This document shows positions 14,738 to 22,207 of a DNA stretch of 27,887 nucleotides, piece by piece. A program made the position numbers and the translations under genes. The notes beneath the pieces were generated by a model that did no database searches, had not been told where the DNA came from, and saw nothing but the letters and a program-made list of their open reading frames with translations. Numbering within the stretch: the stretch's first letter is position 1; the number at the start of each line of letters is the position of its first letter. Source of the DNA: Candidatus Kuenenbacteria bacterium CG08_land_8_20_14_0_20_37_23 (GTDB lineage: Bacteria > Patescibacteriota > Patescibacteriia > UBA2196 > GWA2-42-15); contig PEXX01000032.1 in assembly GCA_002778965.1 (NCBI GenBank), positions 1 through 27,887 of the forward strand, in the 5' to 3' direction.

Positions 14738-17614
14738 ATGTCTTTATACACAAAAATTTTTGGTGATCCAAATGAAAAATATATCAAAAGCACAAGACCA
14801 TTGATAGAGGATATTAAAAATTTTGAGTCTAAATACAAAAAAATGTCGGACAAAGAATTAAAAGATTTAGCTGGTTTATGGCGTGAAGATTTGAAAAATG
14901 GAAAAAGTTTGGACGATTTATTGCCTGAAGTTTTTGCCGCCGCTCGCGAGGCCGCGCAAAGGAAAATGGGTTCCGGGCATTTTGATTGTCAGATGATTGG
15001 CGCCAAAGTTTTGCATGAAGGCAAAATAGCTGAGATGAAAACAGGCGAAGGGAAAACTTCTTACGCAGTTTCTCCAGCAGCCGCTTTAAATGCCTTGTCA
15101 GATTATGGCGTGCACATTGTGACTGTCAATGATTATTTGTCAAAAAGGGATGTCAGCTGGATAGGATCAGTTTATGATGCGTTGGGATTATCTGTCGGGG
15201 TGATAGCGCATGAGGAAGCGTTTGTTTATGATCCAGGAGATAAACTGAAAACAAAAAACTTAAAACTCAATGGCGCAGAAACACAAATTGTAGATTTAGA
15301 TAATTTTTTACGTCCGGTTACGCGCAAGGAGGCATATGCGTGTGATATAACTTATGGGACCAATAATGAATTTGGCTTTGATTATCTGCGTGATAATATG
15401 GTGCGTTCGTTGGAAGAAAAAGTCCAACGCGGTCATCATTACGCGATTATTGATGAGGTTGATTCAATTCTTATTGATGAAGCTAGGACACCGCTTATTA
15501 TTTCCGCCGCGTCAACTGAAGCTACAAGCAAATACAAACAATTCGCCAGTTTTATTCCGCGATTGAAAGAAGGTTTACATTATAATATTGATGAGAAAAT
15601 GAGAGCCGCCACTTTGACCGAAGACGGTATTAAAAAAATGGAAGAGCTCCTTGGCGTTGATAATATATATACTGACAAAGGCATGAGTGAAGTTCACCAT
15701 ATTGAACAGGCCTTGAAAGCGCATACTTTATTTCAGCGTGATAAAGATTACGTGGTCAAAGATGGGGAGATAATCATTGTTGATGAATTCACTGGTCGGT
15801 TGATGTATGGCCGCCGCTATTCGGATGGTTTGCATCAAGCTATTGAAGCAAAAGAAGGCGTGAAAATAAAACAGGAATCAGTTACTATGGCGACGATTAC
15901 TTTTCAGAATTATTTTAGAATGTACAAAAAATTGTCAGGAATGACAGGCACGGCTGCAACTGAAGCCGAAGAATTTTCAAAAATATATAATCTTGAAGTT
16001 ATTGTCATCCCGACTAATCAACCAGTAGTGAGGATTGATCATGGAGATTTGATTTATCAGAATGAAGAAGCCAAATTCAAAGCTGTCATAGCTGATATAA
16101 AAGAGAGAAACCGCAAGGGTCAGCCAGTGCTTGTTGGAACTATTTCTATTGAAAAAAATGAGCTTTTTTCGCACTTGCTTGATGTTGAGGGAATCGGCCA
16201 TAATATATTGAATGCCAAAAATCACGCCAAAGAAGCAGAGATTATTGCTAAAGCAGGCGCTAAAGGCCAGGTAACTTTAGCTACTAATATGGCCGGTCGT
16301 GGAGTTGATATCGTGCTTGGCGGAGAAGGAGCGAGCCGTAAAGAAAAAGAAGAAGTCAAGAACATCGGCGGGCTTTATGTTATTGGCACGGAGCGTCATG
16401 AATCGCGCCGCATAGATAATCAGCTTCGCGGCAGGAGCGGACGGCAGGGCGATTCGGGCGAATCCAGATTTTATGTGTCTTTGAATGATGATCTGATGCG
16501 CGTCTTTGGTTCTGATCGTGTCGGATCTATTATGGGCAAATTAGGACTTGGTGAGAATCAAGCTATAGAGCACCCGATGATTTCCAAGTCTCTTGAATCA
16601 GCGCAGAAAAAAGTTGAAGGGCATAATTTTGACATCAGAAAACACTTGGTTGAATATGATGATATTATCAATAAACACAGGGAAGTTGTGTATAAAAGAC
16701 GCGATAGGATATTAGAAATTTATGAGCGTCTCAAAAATTCTGAATTCCAAATTGGCCTAGCTATTCGGCATGGTGTTCAGTCGGATGGTTGGACAAATCC
16801 CGAACAAACATTAAAAAATATAATTTTTGAAATGCTTGAAACCGAAATAGAGCAAGTCGTTATGTTTCATACTTCTTCAGACGATGAAACAGCATGGAAT
16901 ATTGATGAGATTTATGAGGTTGTTGACACCATTTTTCCTGTTTCTCTGGATGTGCGCCTTAAGATGGATGATATAAAGAAAACTGCTGGAGACAAAGTGG
17001 CTGATGTTTACGCTAGAGATAAATTGATCAATTATCTGATCGACCTTGCAAAAAAAGCGTATGGCAAGCTTGAAGAAGAAATAAATAAGATCGGCCATAG
17101 TCAAGGCCAAAGCGCTGGCGCGGTTGAACCGATAAGAGAAGTTGAGAAAATGATTTTGTTGCGTTCAATTGATATGCTTTGGGTTGAGCATATTGACGCT
17201 ATGGACTATTTGCGTCGTGGTATAGGATTGCGTAGTTATGGTCAACGCGATCCGCTGGTAGAATATAAACGCGAAGCTTATCAAATGTTCATCGCTTTGC
17301 AAAATAATATACAGAAACAGGTGGCTTACTCTATTTTTAAAATTGGAGTTGCGTCTGATATTAAACGCAATGAACGCATGCAGAATATTGAATTCAGCGG
17401 AGCAGAAAAAATAAGTTCACTCTATGGTTCCTTAAGTTCTTTGTCCAGGTCAGAAGATGGAATTGTTGCGGTTACTGTTCCTAAAAAAATTGGCGCGATC
17501 TCCTCAACTTTTATTCAATCAGCTCCAATTGAAGGCAGCAAGCAAAAAGTCGGCCGTAATGATCCTTGCCCTTGCGGCAGCGGGAAAAAGTTTAAGAAAT
17601 GCCATGGGCAATGA
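14738..17614 (+). CDS. secA: Preprotein translocase ATPase SecA
   Basis: Motor that pushes preproteins through SecYEG with ATP. The 958-aa protein has the full set: Walker A GEGKT (103-107), Walker B DEVD (239-242) with ARTPLIIS, the preprotein cross-linking domain (about 255-400), DEFTGRLMYGRRYSDGLHQA, TGTAATEAEEF, motif V TNMAGRGVDI, motif VI QLRGRSGRQGDSGESRFYVS, the helical scaffold and wing, and a C-terminal SEC-C zinc tail with C944, C946, C955 and H956 in DPCPCGSGKKFKKCHG. It is longer than the about 840-900 usual, partly because of an insertion of about 25-30 residues at 165-195, between VYDPGDK and TRKEAYACDITYGTNN. It has its own promoter. A tiny frame overlaps its TGA as ATGA. Confidence 0.98.
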   Translation: MSLYTKIFGDPNEKYIKSTRPLIEDIKNFESKYKKMSDKELKDLAGLWREDLKNGKSLDDLLPEVFAAAREAAQRKMGSGHFDCQMIGAKVLHEGKIAEMKTGEGKTSYAVSPAAALNALSDYGVHIVTVNDYLSKRDVSWIGSVYDALGLSVGVIAHEEAFVYDPGDKLKTKNLKLNGAETQIVDLDNFLRPVTRKEAYACDITYGTNNEFGFDYLRDNMVRSLEEKVQRGHHYAIIDEVDSILIDEARTPLIISAASTEATSKYKQFASFIPRLKEGLHYNIDEKMRAATLTEDGIKKMEELLGVDNIYTDKGMSEVHHIEQALKAHTLFQRDKDYVVKDGEIIIVDEFTGRLMYGRRYSDGLHQAIEAKEGVKIKQESVTMATITFQNYFRMYKKLSGMTGTAATEAEEFSKIYNLEVIVIPTNQPVVRIDHGDLIYQNEEAKFKAVIADIKERNRKGQPVLVGTISIEKNELFSHLLDVEGIGHNILNAKNHAKEAEIIAKAGAKGQVTLATNMAGRGVDIVLGGEGASRKEKEEVKNIGGLYVIGTERHESRRIDNQLRGRSGRQGDSGESRFYVSLNDDLMRVFGSDRVGSIMGKLGLGENQAIEHPMISKSLESAQKKVEGHNFDIRKHLVEYDDIINKHREVVYKRRDRILEIYERLKNSEFQIGLAIRHGVQSDGWTNPEQTLKNIIFEMLETEIEQVVMFHTSSDDETAWNIDEIYEVVDTIFPVSLDVRLKMDDIKKTAGDKVADVYARDKLINYLIDLAKKAYGKLEEEINKIGHSQGQSAGAVEPIREVEKMILLRSIDMLWVEHIDAMDYLRRGIGLRSYGQRDPLVEYKREAYQMFIALQNNIQKQVAYSIFKIGVASDIKRNERMQNIEFSGAEKISSLYGSLSSLSRSEDGIVAVTVPKKIGAISSTFIQSAPIEGSKQKVGRNDPCPCGSGKKFKKCHGQ

Positions 17615-17688
17615 GGAATGTTGAAGATAAAATTATTGAAAGGGTTAACAAGACCGGCAAATACACTTATTATATTTTGAAGCGTTAA
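17611..17688 (+). CDS. Possible 25-aa peptide overlapping the secA stop
   Basis: ATG at 17611 overlaps the secA TGA (ATGA), the usual arrangement for translational coupling. The frame reads MRNVEDKIIERVNKTGKYTY then YILKR before TAA. It is basic and amphipathic, with no recognised family. It could be a coupled small protein or a chance frame; length gives no support either way. Confidence 0.2.
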   Translation: MRNVEDKIIERVNKTGKYTYYILKR

Positions 17689-17695
17689 AATTTAT

Positions 17696-17732
17696 AGTAT
17701 CAAAGGTGATACTGTATTGAGCGTCTTTTTTT
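17696..17732 (+). terminator. Possible secA terminator
   Basis: AGTATCA and TGATACT pair across AAGG (17696-17713), and a run of seven T follows at 17726-17732, about 12 nt behind the stem. The distance makes it a weak intrinsic terminator. Confidence 0.35.
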
Positions 17733-17745
17733 CTTAGAAAATCTG

Positions 17746-17754
17746 TGCTATAAT
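17746..17754 (+). promoter_or_regulatory. Extended -10 element (TGCTATAAT)
   Basis: Perfect TATAAT at 17749-17754 with TG at 17746-17747. The -35 position is a T-run only. It would start the 17799 gene with a leader of about 38 nt. Confidence 0.5.
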
Positions 17755-17798
17755 GCAGTTGTTCCTATCTGATAGCTTATTAGCTAATATTCAATCAT

Positions 17799-18137
17799 AT
17801 GCGCCAATCAATGGAAATCCGTCCGCGATATCGAGGTATGTCTAATCTGAATAAACTAAGCACAGATGAATTAAATAAACTGGCTGAAGCGGCTGGCCTG
17901 TCGGTAAAGAAAATGAAAGGAATTCTACATGAGACGGAAACACATTCAAATGATGTCAAAAAGACTTGTGAGACTTGGGATAATGACAGTAAAACGATTC
18001 GGCTTTTTAATGGAGGCAAGCCAAAAAATTCTTTTCCGGAAGGTGGGCATCAGGTTAAACAATCTTTCCCGACCAATGTCGGGTTTGGTAAAGATGCATT
18101 TACTAAAAATGAACTTCAGACAAAGCCGCGTAAATAA
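17799..18137 (+). CDS. Hypothetical 112-aa protein, unknown family
   Basis: The frame runs from ATG 17799 to TAA 18137; a second ATG at 17838 (MSNLNKLSTDELNKLAEAAG) could be the true start, leaving 99 aa. The first part of that shorter form is predicted helical (LSTDELNKLAEAAGLSVKKM), similar in style to short SAP/HeH-like helical hairpins. The remainder is polar and probably disordered (GGKPKNSFPEGGHQVKQSFP), with a basic end KPRK. No membrane segment or catalytic motif is visible. A good extended -10 promoter supports expression. An overlapping frame at 17929-18141 is a weaker alternative. I do not recognise a function. Confidence 0.5.
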   Translation: MRQSMEIRPRYRGMSNLNKLSTDELNKLAEAAGLSVKKMKGILHETETHSNDVKKTCETWDNDSKTIRLFNGGKPKNSFPEGGHQVKQSFPTNVGFGKDAFTKNELQTKPRK

Positions 18138-18193
18138 ATAGATGATCATTTTGTTTCCAGTCAAACTGGGATGTGATAATGAGCATATCAGTT

Positions 18194-18308
18194 TCTCTTG
18201 ATATTCATATCGAGAGAACCTAAGCACCATAAAGGTGCTAGGTAAAAAATCTCTCTCCAAATTGATATGTCTCTTTCCACTATCACTCCATGCTGATTTA
18301 GAGAGAGA
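18194..18308 (+). other. Structured intergenic RNA candidate with exclusive helices
   Basis: Four segments can pair in sequence: 1 (18194-18204, TCTCTTGATAT) with 2 (18207-18217, ATATCGAGAGA), and 3 (18250-18257, TCTCTCTC) with 4 (18301-18308, GAGAGAGA). Segment 2 can instead pair with 3. Between 2 and 3 lies an independent hairpin (18218-18243, AGCACC-ATAAA-GGTGCT extended by ACCT/AGGT). This is the geometry of attenuators and riboswitches. A T-run (18334-18340) follows, then the patatin promoter. There is no known riboswitch consensus that I recognise. The low-complexity TC/GA arms could be coincidental. Confidence 0.4.
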
Positions 18309-18357
18309 ACAACCACAGAAATTTTTGGGGTTATTTTTTTATTATCTTTGCCATTGG

Positions 18358-18366
18358 TGATATAAT
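18358..18366 (+). promoter_or_regulatory. Extended -10 promoter element of the patatin gene
   Basis: TGATATAAT with perfect TATAAT at 18361-18366 and TG at 18358-18359. The predicted start near 18373 gives a leader of about 29 nt containing AGAAGGA at 18373-18379. Confidence 0.55.
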
Positions 18367-18401
18367 TCAAATAGAAGGATTAGAATTTAATTTATTGTTA
18401 T

Positions 18402-19205
18402 ATGGCTAAAAGAAAAAAAATAGGTCTCGCTTTAAGCAGCGGCGGAGCCAGAGGACTGGCTCATATAGGAGTTATTAAGGCGCTTGAAGAGCACAATATA
18501 CCAATTGACTATATCGCCGGAACAAGTATTGGCGCCATGATCGGCGGTGTTTATGCTTTCCACAAAGATATTAATCTGATTGAAAAGGTTTTTTTAGAAA
18601 CTGATTTGAAAAGGGTTATTCGCATGAGTAGCGATGTCAGGCTTTTTTCTGGAGGTCTGCTGGCTGGCGAGCGCGTTAAGGAATTTATTAAAAAAACCCT
18701 TAAAGGTTGCGACGATTTTAAAGACTTGCAGATACATTTTACTGCCGTGGCCTGTGATATAAAAAAAGGAGAGGAGGTTGATATCAATTCAGGGCTTCTT
18801 ATTGATGCTATTCGGGCCAGTGTCTCTTTCCCGGGTGTTTTACGCCCAGTAGAAATAGATGGTAAAACTTTAATAGACGGCGGAGTGGTCAACCCTGTAC
18901 CAGCCGATGTCGCACGCCGCATGGGAGCAGACATTGTCATTGCGGTTAATCTTGACGAACAGAAAGGTATTCTTCACCAAAACAAGAGCGCTGGTAATAA
19001 TATTTATAGCAATCTAATTGGCGCTTTTAGGTTGTTACAGCGCAGTTTGGCCAGACATTCAAGCAGTAGTGCTGATATTATTATCACTCCCGCCGTCCGT
19101 CATATTACGTGGAATGAGTTTCGCAATGCTAAATATTTGATTCAAGCAGGCCGGCAGGCGGTTTTGGCGGAGATTAATAGTATAAAAAATTTGATTTTTA
19201 AATAG
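18402..19205 (+). CDS. Patatin-like phospholipase (RssA/YlbK type)
   Basis: A 267-aa serine hydrolase of the patatin family, likely acting on membrane lipid or acyl ester bonds. The oxyanion loop is SSGGARGLAHIGV (12-24), the nucleophile elbow GTSIG (40-44, Ser42), and the catalytic aspartate D159 in IDGGVVNPVP, so the Ser-Asp dyad is complete. ASVSFPGVLRPVEI in front of the aspartate is also characteristic. There is no signal peptide or membrane helix, so it is cytoplasmic or peripheral. A terminator follows directly, and its own promoter precedes it, so it is monocistronic. RssA-like proteins are widespread; the true substrate is not known. CPR bacteria mostly lack fatty acid synthesis, so processing of acquired lipids is a reasonable but unproven role. 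Confidence 0.92.
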   Translation: MAKRKKIGLALSSGGARGLAHIGVIKALEEHNIPIDYIAGTSIGAMIGGVYAFHKDINLIEKVFLETDLKRVIRMSSDVRLFSGGLLAGERVKEFIKKTLKGCDDFKDLQIHFTAVACDIKKGEEVDINSGLLIDAIRASVSFPGVLRPVEIDGKTLIDGGVVNPVPADVARRMGADIVIAVNLDEQKGILHQNKSAGNNIYSNLIGAFRLLQRSLARHSSSSADIIITPAVRHITWNEFRNAKYLIQAGRQAVLAEINSIKNLIFK

Positions 19206-19206
19206 C

Positions 19207-19246
19207 CTTCAGTTGCTAATTCACGCAAACTGAAGCCATTTTTTTA
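19207..19246 (+). terminator. Rho-independent terminator of the patatin gene
   Basis: CTTCAGTT (19207-19214) pairs with AACTGAAG (19228-19235), extended by GC/GC with one bulged A, and seven T follow at 19239-19245. Confidence 0.8.
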
Positions 19247-19308
19247 TCTGTTAGTTTTTCTGATACTTGCGCCAGTAATATTGTGATGTCAAAGATTCTC
19301 GCGCACTT

Positions 19309-19337
19309 TTGACTTTTAAATAAAAAAAGGACATAAT
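19309..19337 (+). promoter_or_regulatory. Near-consensus promoter just before the GT4 gene
   Basis: TTGACT (19309-19314), 17 bp, CATAAT (19332-19337). The start would fall near 19344, only five bases before ATG 19349. A GGAG at 19338-19341 would be cut off from the transcript, so either translation is near-leaderless or another promoter upstream is used. Confidence 0.45.
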
Positions 19338-19348
19338 GGAGATGAAAT

Positions 19349-20500
19349 ATGACAGAAGTTAAGACAAAAAAAGTCCTTATTTTTTCATTTACGTATTTTC
19401 CATTCGCTGGCGGAGCAGAGGTGGCTTTGCGTGAAATAACAGATCGTATTGGAGGTTTTGAATTTGATTTAATTACCGCCAAAATTAGCCAAGATTTGCC
19501 TAATTTTGAAAAAATTGGCAACATCGCGGTTTACCGTGTCGGCCAAGGAAATAAATTAGATAAGCCTTTTTATCCGATCCGGGCTTTTTTATTTTCCCGA
19601 AAGTTACATAAAAAAAATCAATACAGTTTAGTTTGGGCCATGATGGCCTCATGGGCTGGAATCGCTGTTCTATTATTCAAATTATTAAATCCAAGAGTAA
19701 AATATCTTTTGACGCTGCAAGAGGGTGATTCTGAAGAATTTTTAAGAAAAAGAACTTGGTTTTGGCGGCCTTTCTACGAATTAATTTATAAAAAAGCAGA
19801 TCATATTCAAGCAATCAGCAGGTGGCTTGAGCAAAGAGCCAAGGATTATGGCTATAAAGGAGATGTTAGCGTTGTGCCGAATGGAGTGGATTTAGAAAAA
19901 TTCAAAATTCAAAATTCAAAATTCAAAATTAAGAGAGAATTAAATATTAAAGATAATACTAAGATTATTTTTACTGCTTCGCGGTTAGTGGAGAAAAACG
20001 ATATAGAGACTTTGATCAGGGCTTTTAAGATTTTAGTTTCCGACATTTTAATTTCCAGTTTTTTAATTATCGCCGGTGGCGGTGGTTTAGAAGACAAATT
20101 GAAAAAATTAGTATTGGGCTTGGGTATTCAGGACAAAGTGTTTTTTTTGGGACAGTTAAGTCCGGATGAAGCATGGAAATATTATTCTATAGCTGATATT
20201 TTCGTTCGGCCGTCGCTTTCCGAGGGGTTTGGTAATTCATTTATTGAAGCGATGGCCGCGAGCCTGCCAATCGTTGCCACGCCTGTTGGTGGTATTCTTG
20301 ATTTTTTAGAAGACAGAAAGACCGGACTCTTTTGCCGAGTCAAGGATCCGCGAGATTTAGCTGACAAAATTAAAATGATTTTTGAGAATAAAGAGCTATG
20401 CCGGACAATCCGAGAAAATGGATTAAGGCTCGCGCGAGAAAAATATGATTGGAATATGATAGCAGAGAAGATTAAAACGATCATTGTGGAACTAATTTAA
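19349..20500 (+). CDS. GT4-family glycosyltransferase
   Basis: A 383-aa GT-B enzyme, likely transferring a nucleotide-linked sugar during surface polysaccharide or glycan assembly. The N-terminal acceptor domain starts with VLIFSFTYFPFAGGAEVALR; the C-terminal donor domain shows VVPNGVD, FTASRLVEKND, IIAGGGGLEDKL, and the donor-site EX7E motif (E292 and E300 in SEGFGNSFIEAMA) followed by LPIVATPVGGILD. All catalytic features are present. At the domain linker the coding sequence passes through nearly five copies of AAAATTC (19897-19930), giving the odd segment KFKIQNSKFKIK. As the unit is seven bases, slippage would switch the frame. The gene follows a terminator and has its own promoter. The GtrA-GT4 gene starts 56 bp downstream. 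Confidence 0.9.
   Translation: MTEVKTKKVLIFSFTYFPFAGGAEVALREITDRIGGFEFDLITAKISQDLPNFEKIGNIAVYRVGQGNKLDKPFYPIRAFLFSRKLHKKNQYSLVWAMMASWAGIAVLLFKLLNPRVKYLLTLQEGDSEEFLRKRTWFWRPFYELIYKKADHIQAISRWLEQRAKDYGYKGDVSVVPNGVDLEKFKIQNSKFKIKRELNIKDNTKIIFTASRLVEKNDIETLIRAFKILVSDILISSFLIIAGGGGLEDKLKKLVLGLGIQDKVFFLGQLSPDEAWKYYSIADIFVRPSLSEGFGNSFIEAMAASLPIVATPVGGILDFLEDRKTGLFCRVKDPRDLADKIKMIFENKELCRTIRENGLRLAREKYDWNMIAEKIKTIIVELI
19897..19930 (+). repeat. Heptanucleotide tandem repeat inside the GT4 gene
   Basis: AAAATTC is repeated four times exactly plus six bases of a fifth copy. It lies in frame within the glycosyltransferase linker. Seven is not a multiple of three, so gain or loss of one unit causes a frameshift. 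Confidence 0.85.
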
Positions 20501-20556
20501 AATATGTTTTATATCTTTCGGCCGGATTTAATTTAGTAATTTATAATCAGTAATCA

Positions 20557-22164
20557 ATGATTTATGCTTCGTTATTAAGTTTATATAAAAAATATTCACA
20601 ATTCCTCAAATACTGTGTTGGCGGAGGCACTGCTTTTGTAGTGGATTTTTCCTTGTTATATTTTTTGACAGATATAATCGGTATTTGGTATCTTTGGTCT
20701 GCCACCCTGTCCTTTGTCATAGCGGCATTTGTTAATTATCTCATTCAAAAATTCTGGACATTCAAAGTAACACACAAAAAAACTAATAGGATATCTAAAC
20801 AATTTTTTGCTTTTCTGGCAGTTCAAATAGTGGGTCTTTTTATAAATAACACCGCCATTTATGCTTTGGTAGATCAACTTGATATTTATTACCTGGTAGC
20901 TAAAATAATTGCCGCAGCCATTGTTCTTATTTGGAATTTTTGGGCTTCTAAAAAATTTGTTTTCCATCAGACCAATGAAAAATCGGAAATGATCTTGGCC
21001 GCTGAAATTTTTCCTCCTGACATTGGCGGTCCAGCCACCTACACCTACCGCCTTGCCGAATATTTGCTCAAAAGAAAATATAAATTAAAAATTATTTGCT
21101 ATTCTACGGTCTTGCCAGCCCAAAGCAAAGAAGAGTTTGGTAAAAGAATAACCAGAATTTCAAGTTTTATTTCCTTGTCAGTCAAGTATTTTCTCTATTT
21201 TTTTAAACTCCTCAATATGGCGCTGCACACCAGAGTAATTTATGCACAAGGCCCGGTTGCCGCTGGTTTGCCGGCTATGCTTGCCAGTATTATTTTACGT
21301 AAAAAATTAGTTATCAAAGTTGTTGGCGACTATGCTTGGGAACAAGCACAGACTCTTGGCGCTACGCGCAAATCAATTGATGAATGGCAGAAATATCCTA
21401 AATCCGACGCTCCTAGGAAGTCAACTAATTTGAAAATCAAATTTTTAAATTTTATAGAAAAGACAACGGTTAAAAAAGCCGCGGCGATCATCGTGCCGTC
21501 GCAATATCTCAAAAGGATTGTTATGGGCTGGGAAGTGCCAGAGAGCAAAATTAAAGTAATATATAATTCCGTTGAATTTGACAAACAAAAAATTTTAAGC
21601 AAAGCTGAAGCGCAGAAAAAAATAGGGGTACAAGGCGATTTGATTATTATGGTTGCGCGTCTTGTGCCATGGAAAGGCATTGACTTTTTGATTAGTTTAA
21701 TGCCAGAACTCAAGAAAATAAATCCAAATTTCAAACTCCTTATTCTCGGCAGCGGAAAAGAAGAAGGAAATTTAAAAAAGTTGATTGTTAGTTTGAGATT
21801 GGAAAAAGACGTGATCATGCCTGGCAGGATTGATAACTCTGAAATGTTCAGTTACTATAGCGCGGCTTCAATATTCGTTCTGAATAGTTCGTATGAAGGT
21901 TTATCTCATGTGATTCTTGACGCTATGTATTATCGTTTGCCTATTATTGTCACAGATGTAGGCGGCAACGGGGAGCTTATTTTGGATGATTATAACGGTC
22001 TTTTGGTGGGTTATAACGACAAAGAAGGGTGGCTTAAAGCAATTAATCGTTTGTGGTTTGATAAAAATTTATCAAAACGTTTGTGTTCAGCTCCATTGGT
22101 AAAAATGGATATTTTTAGTTTTGAGAGGATGATAAAAGAAACAATGAAAGTTTTGGAATGTTAG
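20557..22164 (+). CDS. GtrA-like membrane domain fused to GT4 glycosyltransferase
   Basis: The 535-aa protein joins two usually separate functions. Residues 1-140 form a GtrA domain with four membrane helices: KYCVGGGTAFVVDFSLLYFL, LWSATLSFVIAAFVNYLIQK with the typical FWTFK after it, FAFLAVQIVGLFINNTAIYA and AKIIAAAIVLIWNFWASKKFVF. GtrA proteins are thought to flip polyprenyl-phosphate sugars. From residue 145 a complete GT4 enzyme follows: AAEIFPPDIGGPATYTYRLA, VIYNSVE, VARLVPWKGID, LGSGKEEGNLKKL, and the donor motif with E447 and D455 (YEGLSHVILDAM), where aspartate replaces the second glutamate. No stop or start signal lies at the junction other than the internal M145, so a sequencing-error fusion is unlikely but separate translation is possible. 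It follows another GT4 gene. Confidence 0.9.
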   Translation: MIYASLLSLYKKYSQFLKYCVGGGTAFVVDFSLLYFLTDIIGIWYLWSATLSFVIAAFVNYLIQKFWTFKVTHKKTNRISKQFFAFLAVQIVGLFINNTAIYALVDQLDIYYLVAKIIAAAIVLIWNFWASKKFVFHQTNEKSEMILAAEIFPPDIGGPATYTYRLAEYLLKRKYKLKIICYSTVLPAQSKEEFGKRITRISSFISLSVKYFLYFFKLLNMALHTRVIYAQGPVAAGLPAMLASIILRKKLVIKVVGDYAWEQAQTLGATRKSIDEWQKYPKSDAPRKSTNLKIKFLNFIEKTTVKKAAAIIVPSQYLKRIVMGWEVPESKIKVIYNSVEFDKQKILSKAEAQKKIGVQGDLIIMVARLVPWKGIDFLISLMPELKKINPNFKLLILGSGKEEGNLKKLIVSLRLEKDVIMPGRIDNSEMFSYYSAASIFVLNSSYEGLSHVILDAMYYRLPIIVTDVGGNGELILDDYNGLLVGYNDKEGWLKAINRLWFDKNLSKRLCSAPLVKMDIFSFERMIKETMKVLEC

Positions 22165-22207
22165 ATTATAGTTCATCTGTTTTGATTATCATTGATCGTT
22201 GATTTTT

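Noticed and set aside
17929..18141. Alternative 70-codon frame within the 17799 gene
   Set aside because: It overlaps the better-supported frame in another phase and its Met/Arg/Leu-rich translation has no domain-like pattern.
21330..21818. 162-codon minus-strand frame inside the GtrA-GT4 gene
   Set aside because: Antisense shadow of a conserved glycosyltransferase domain.
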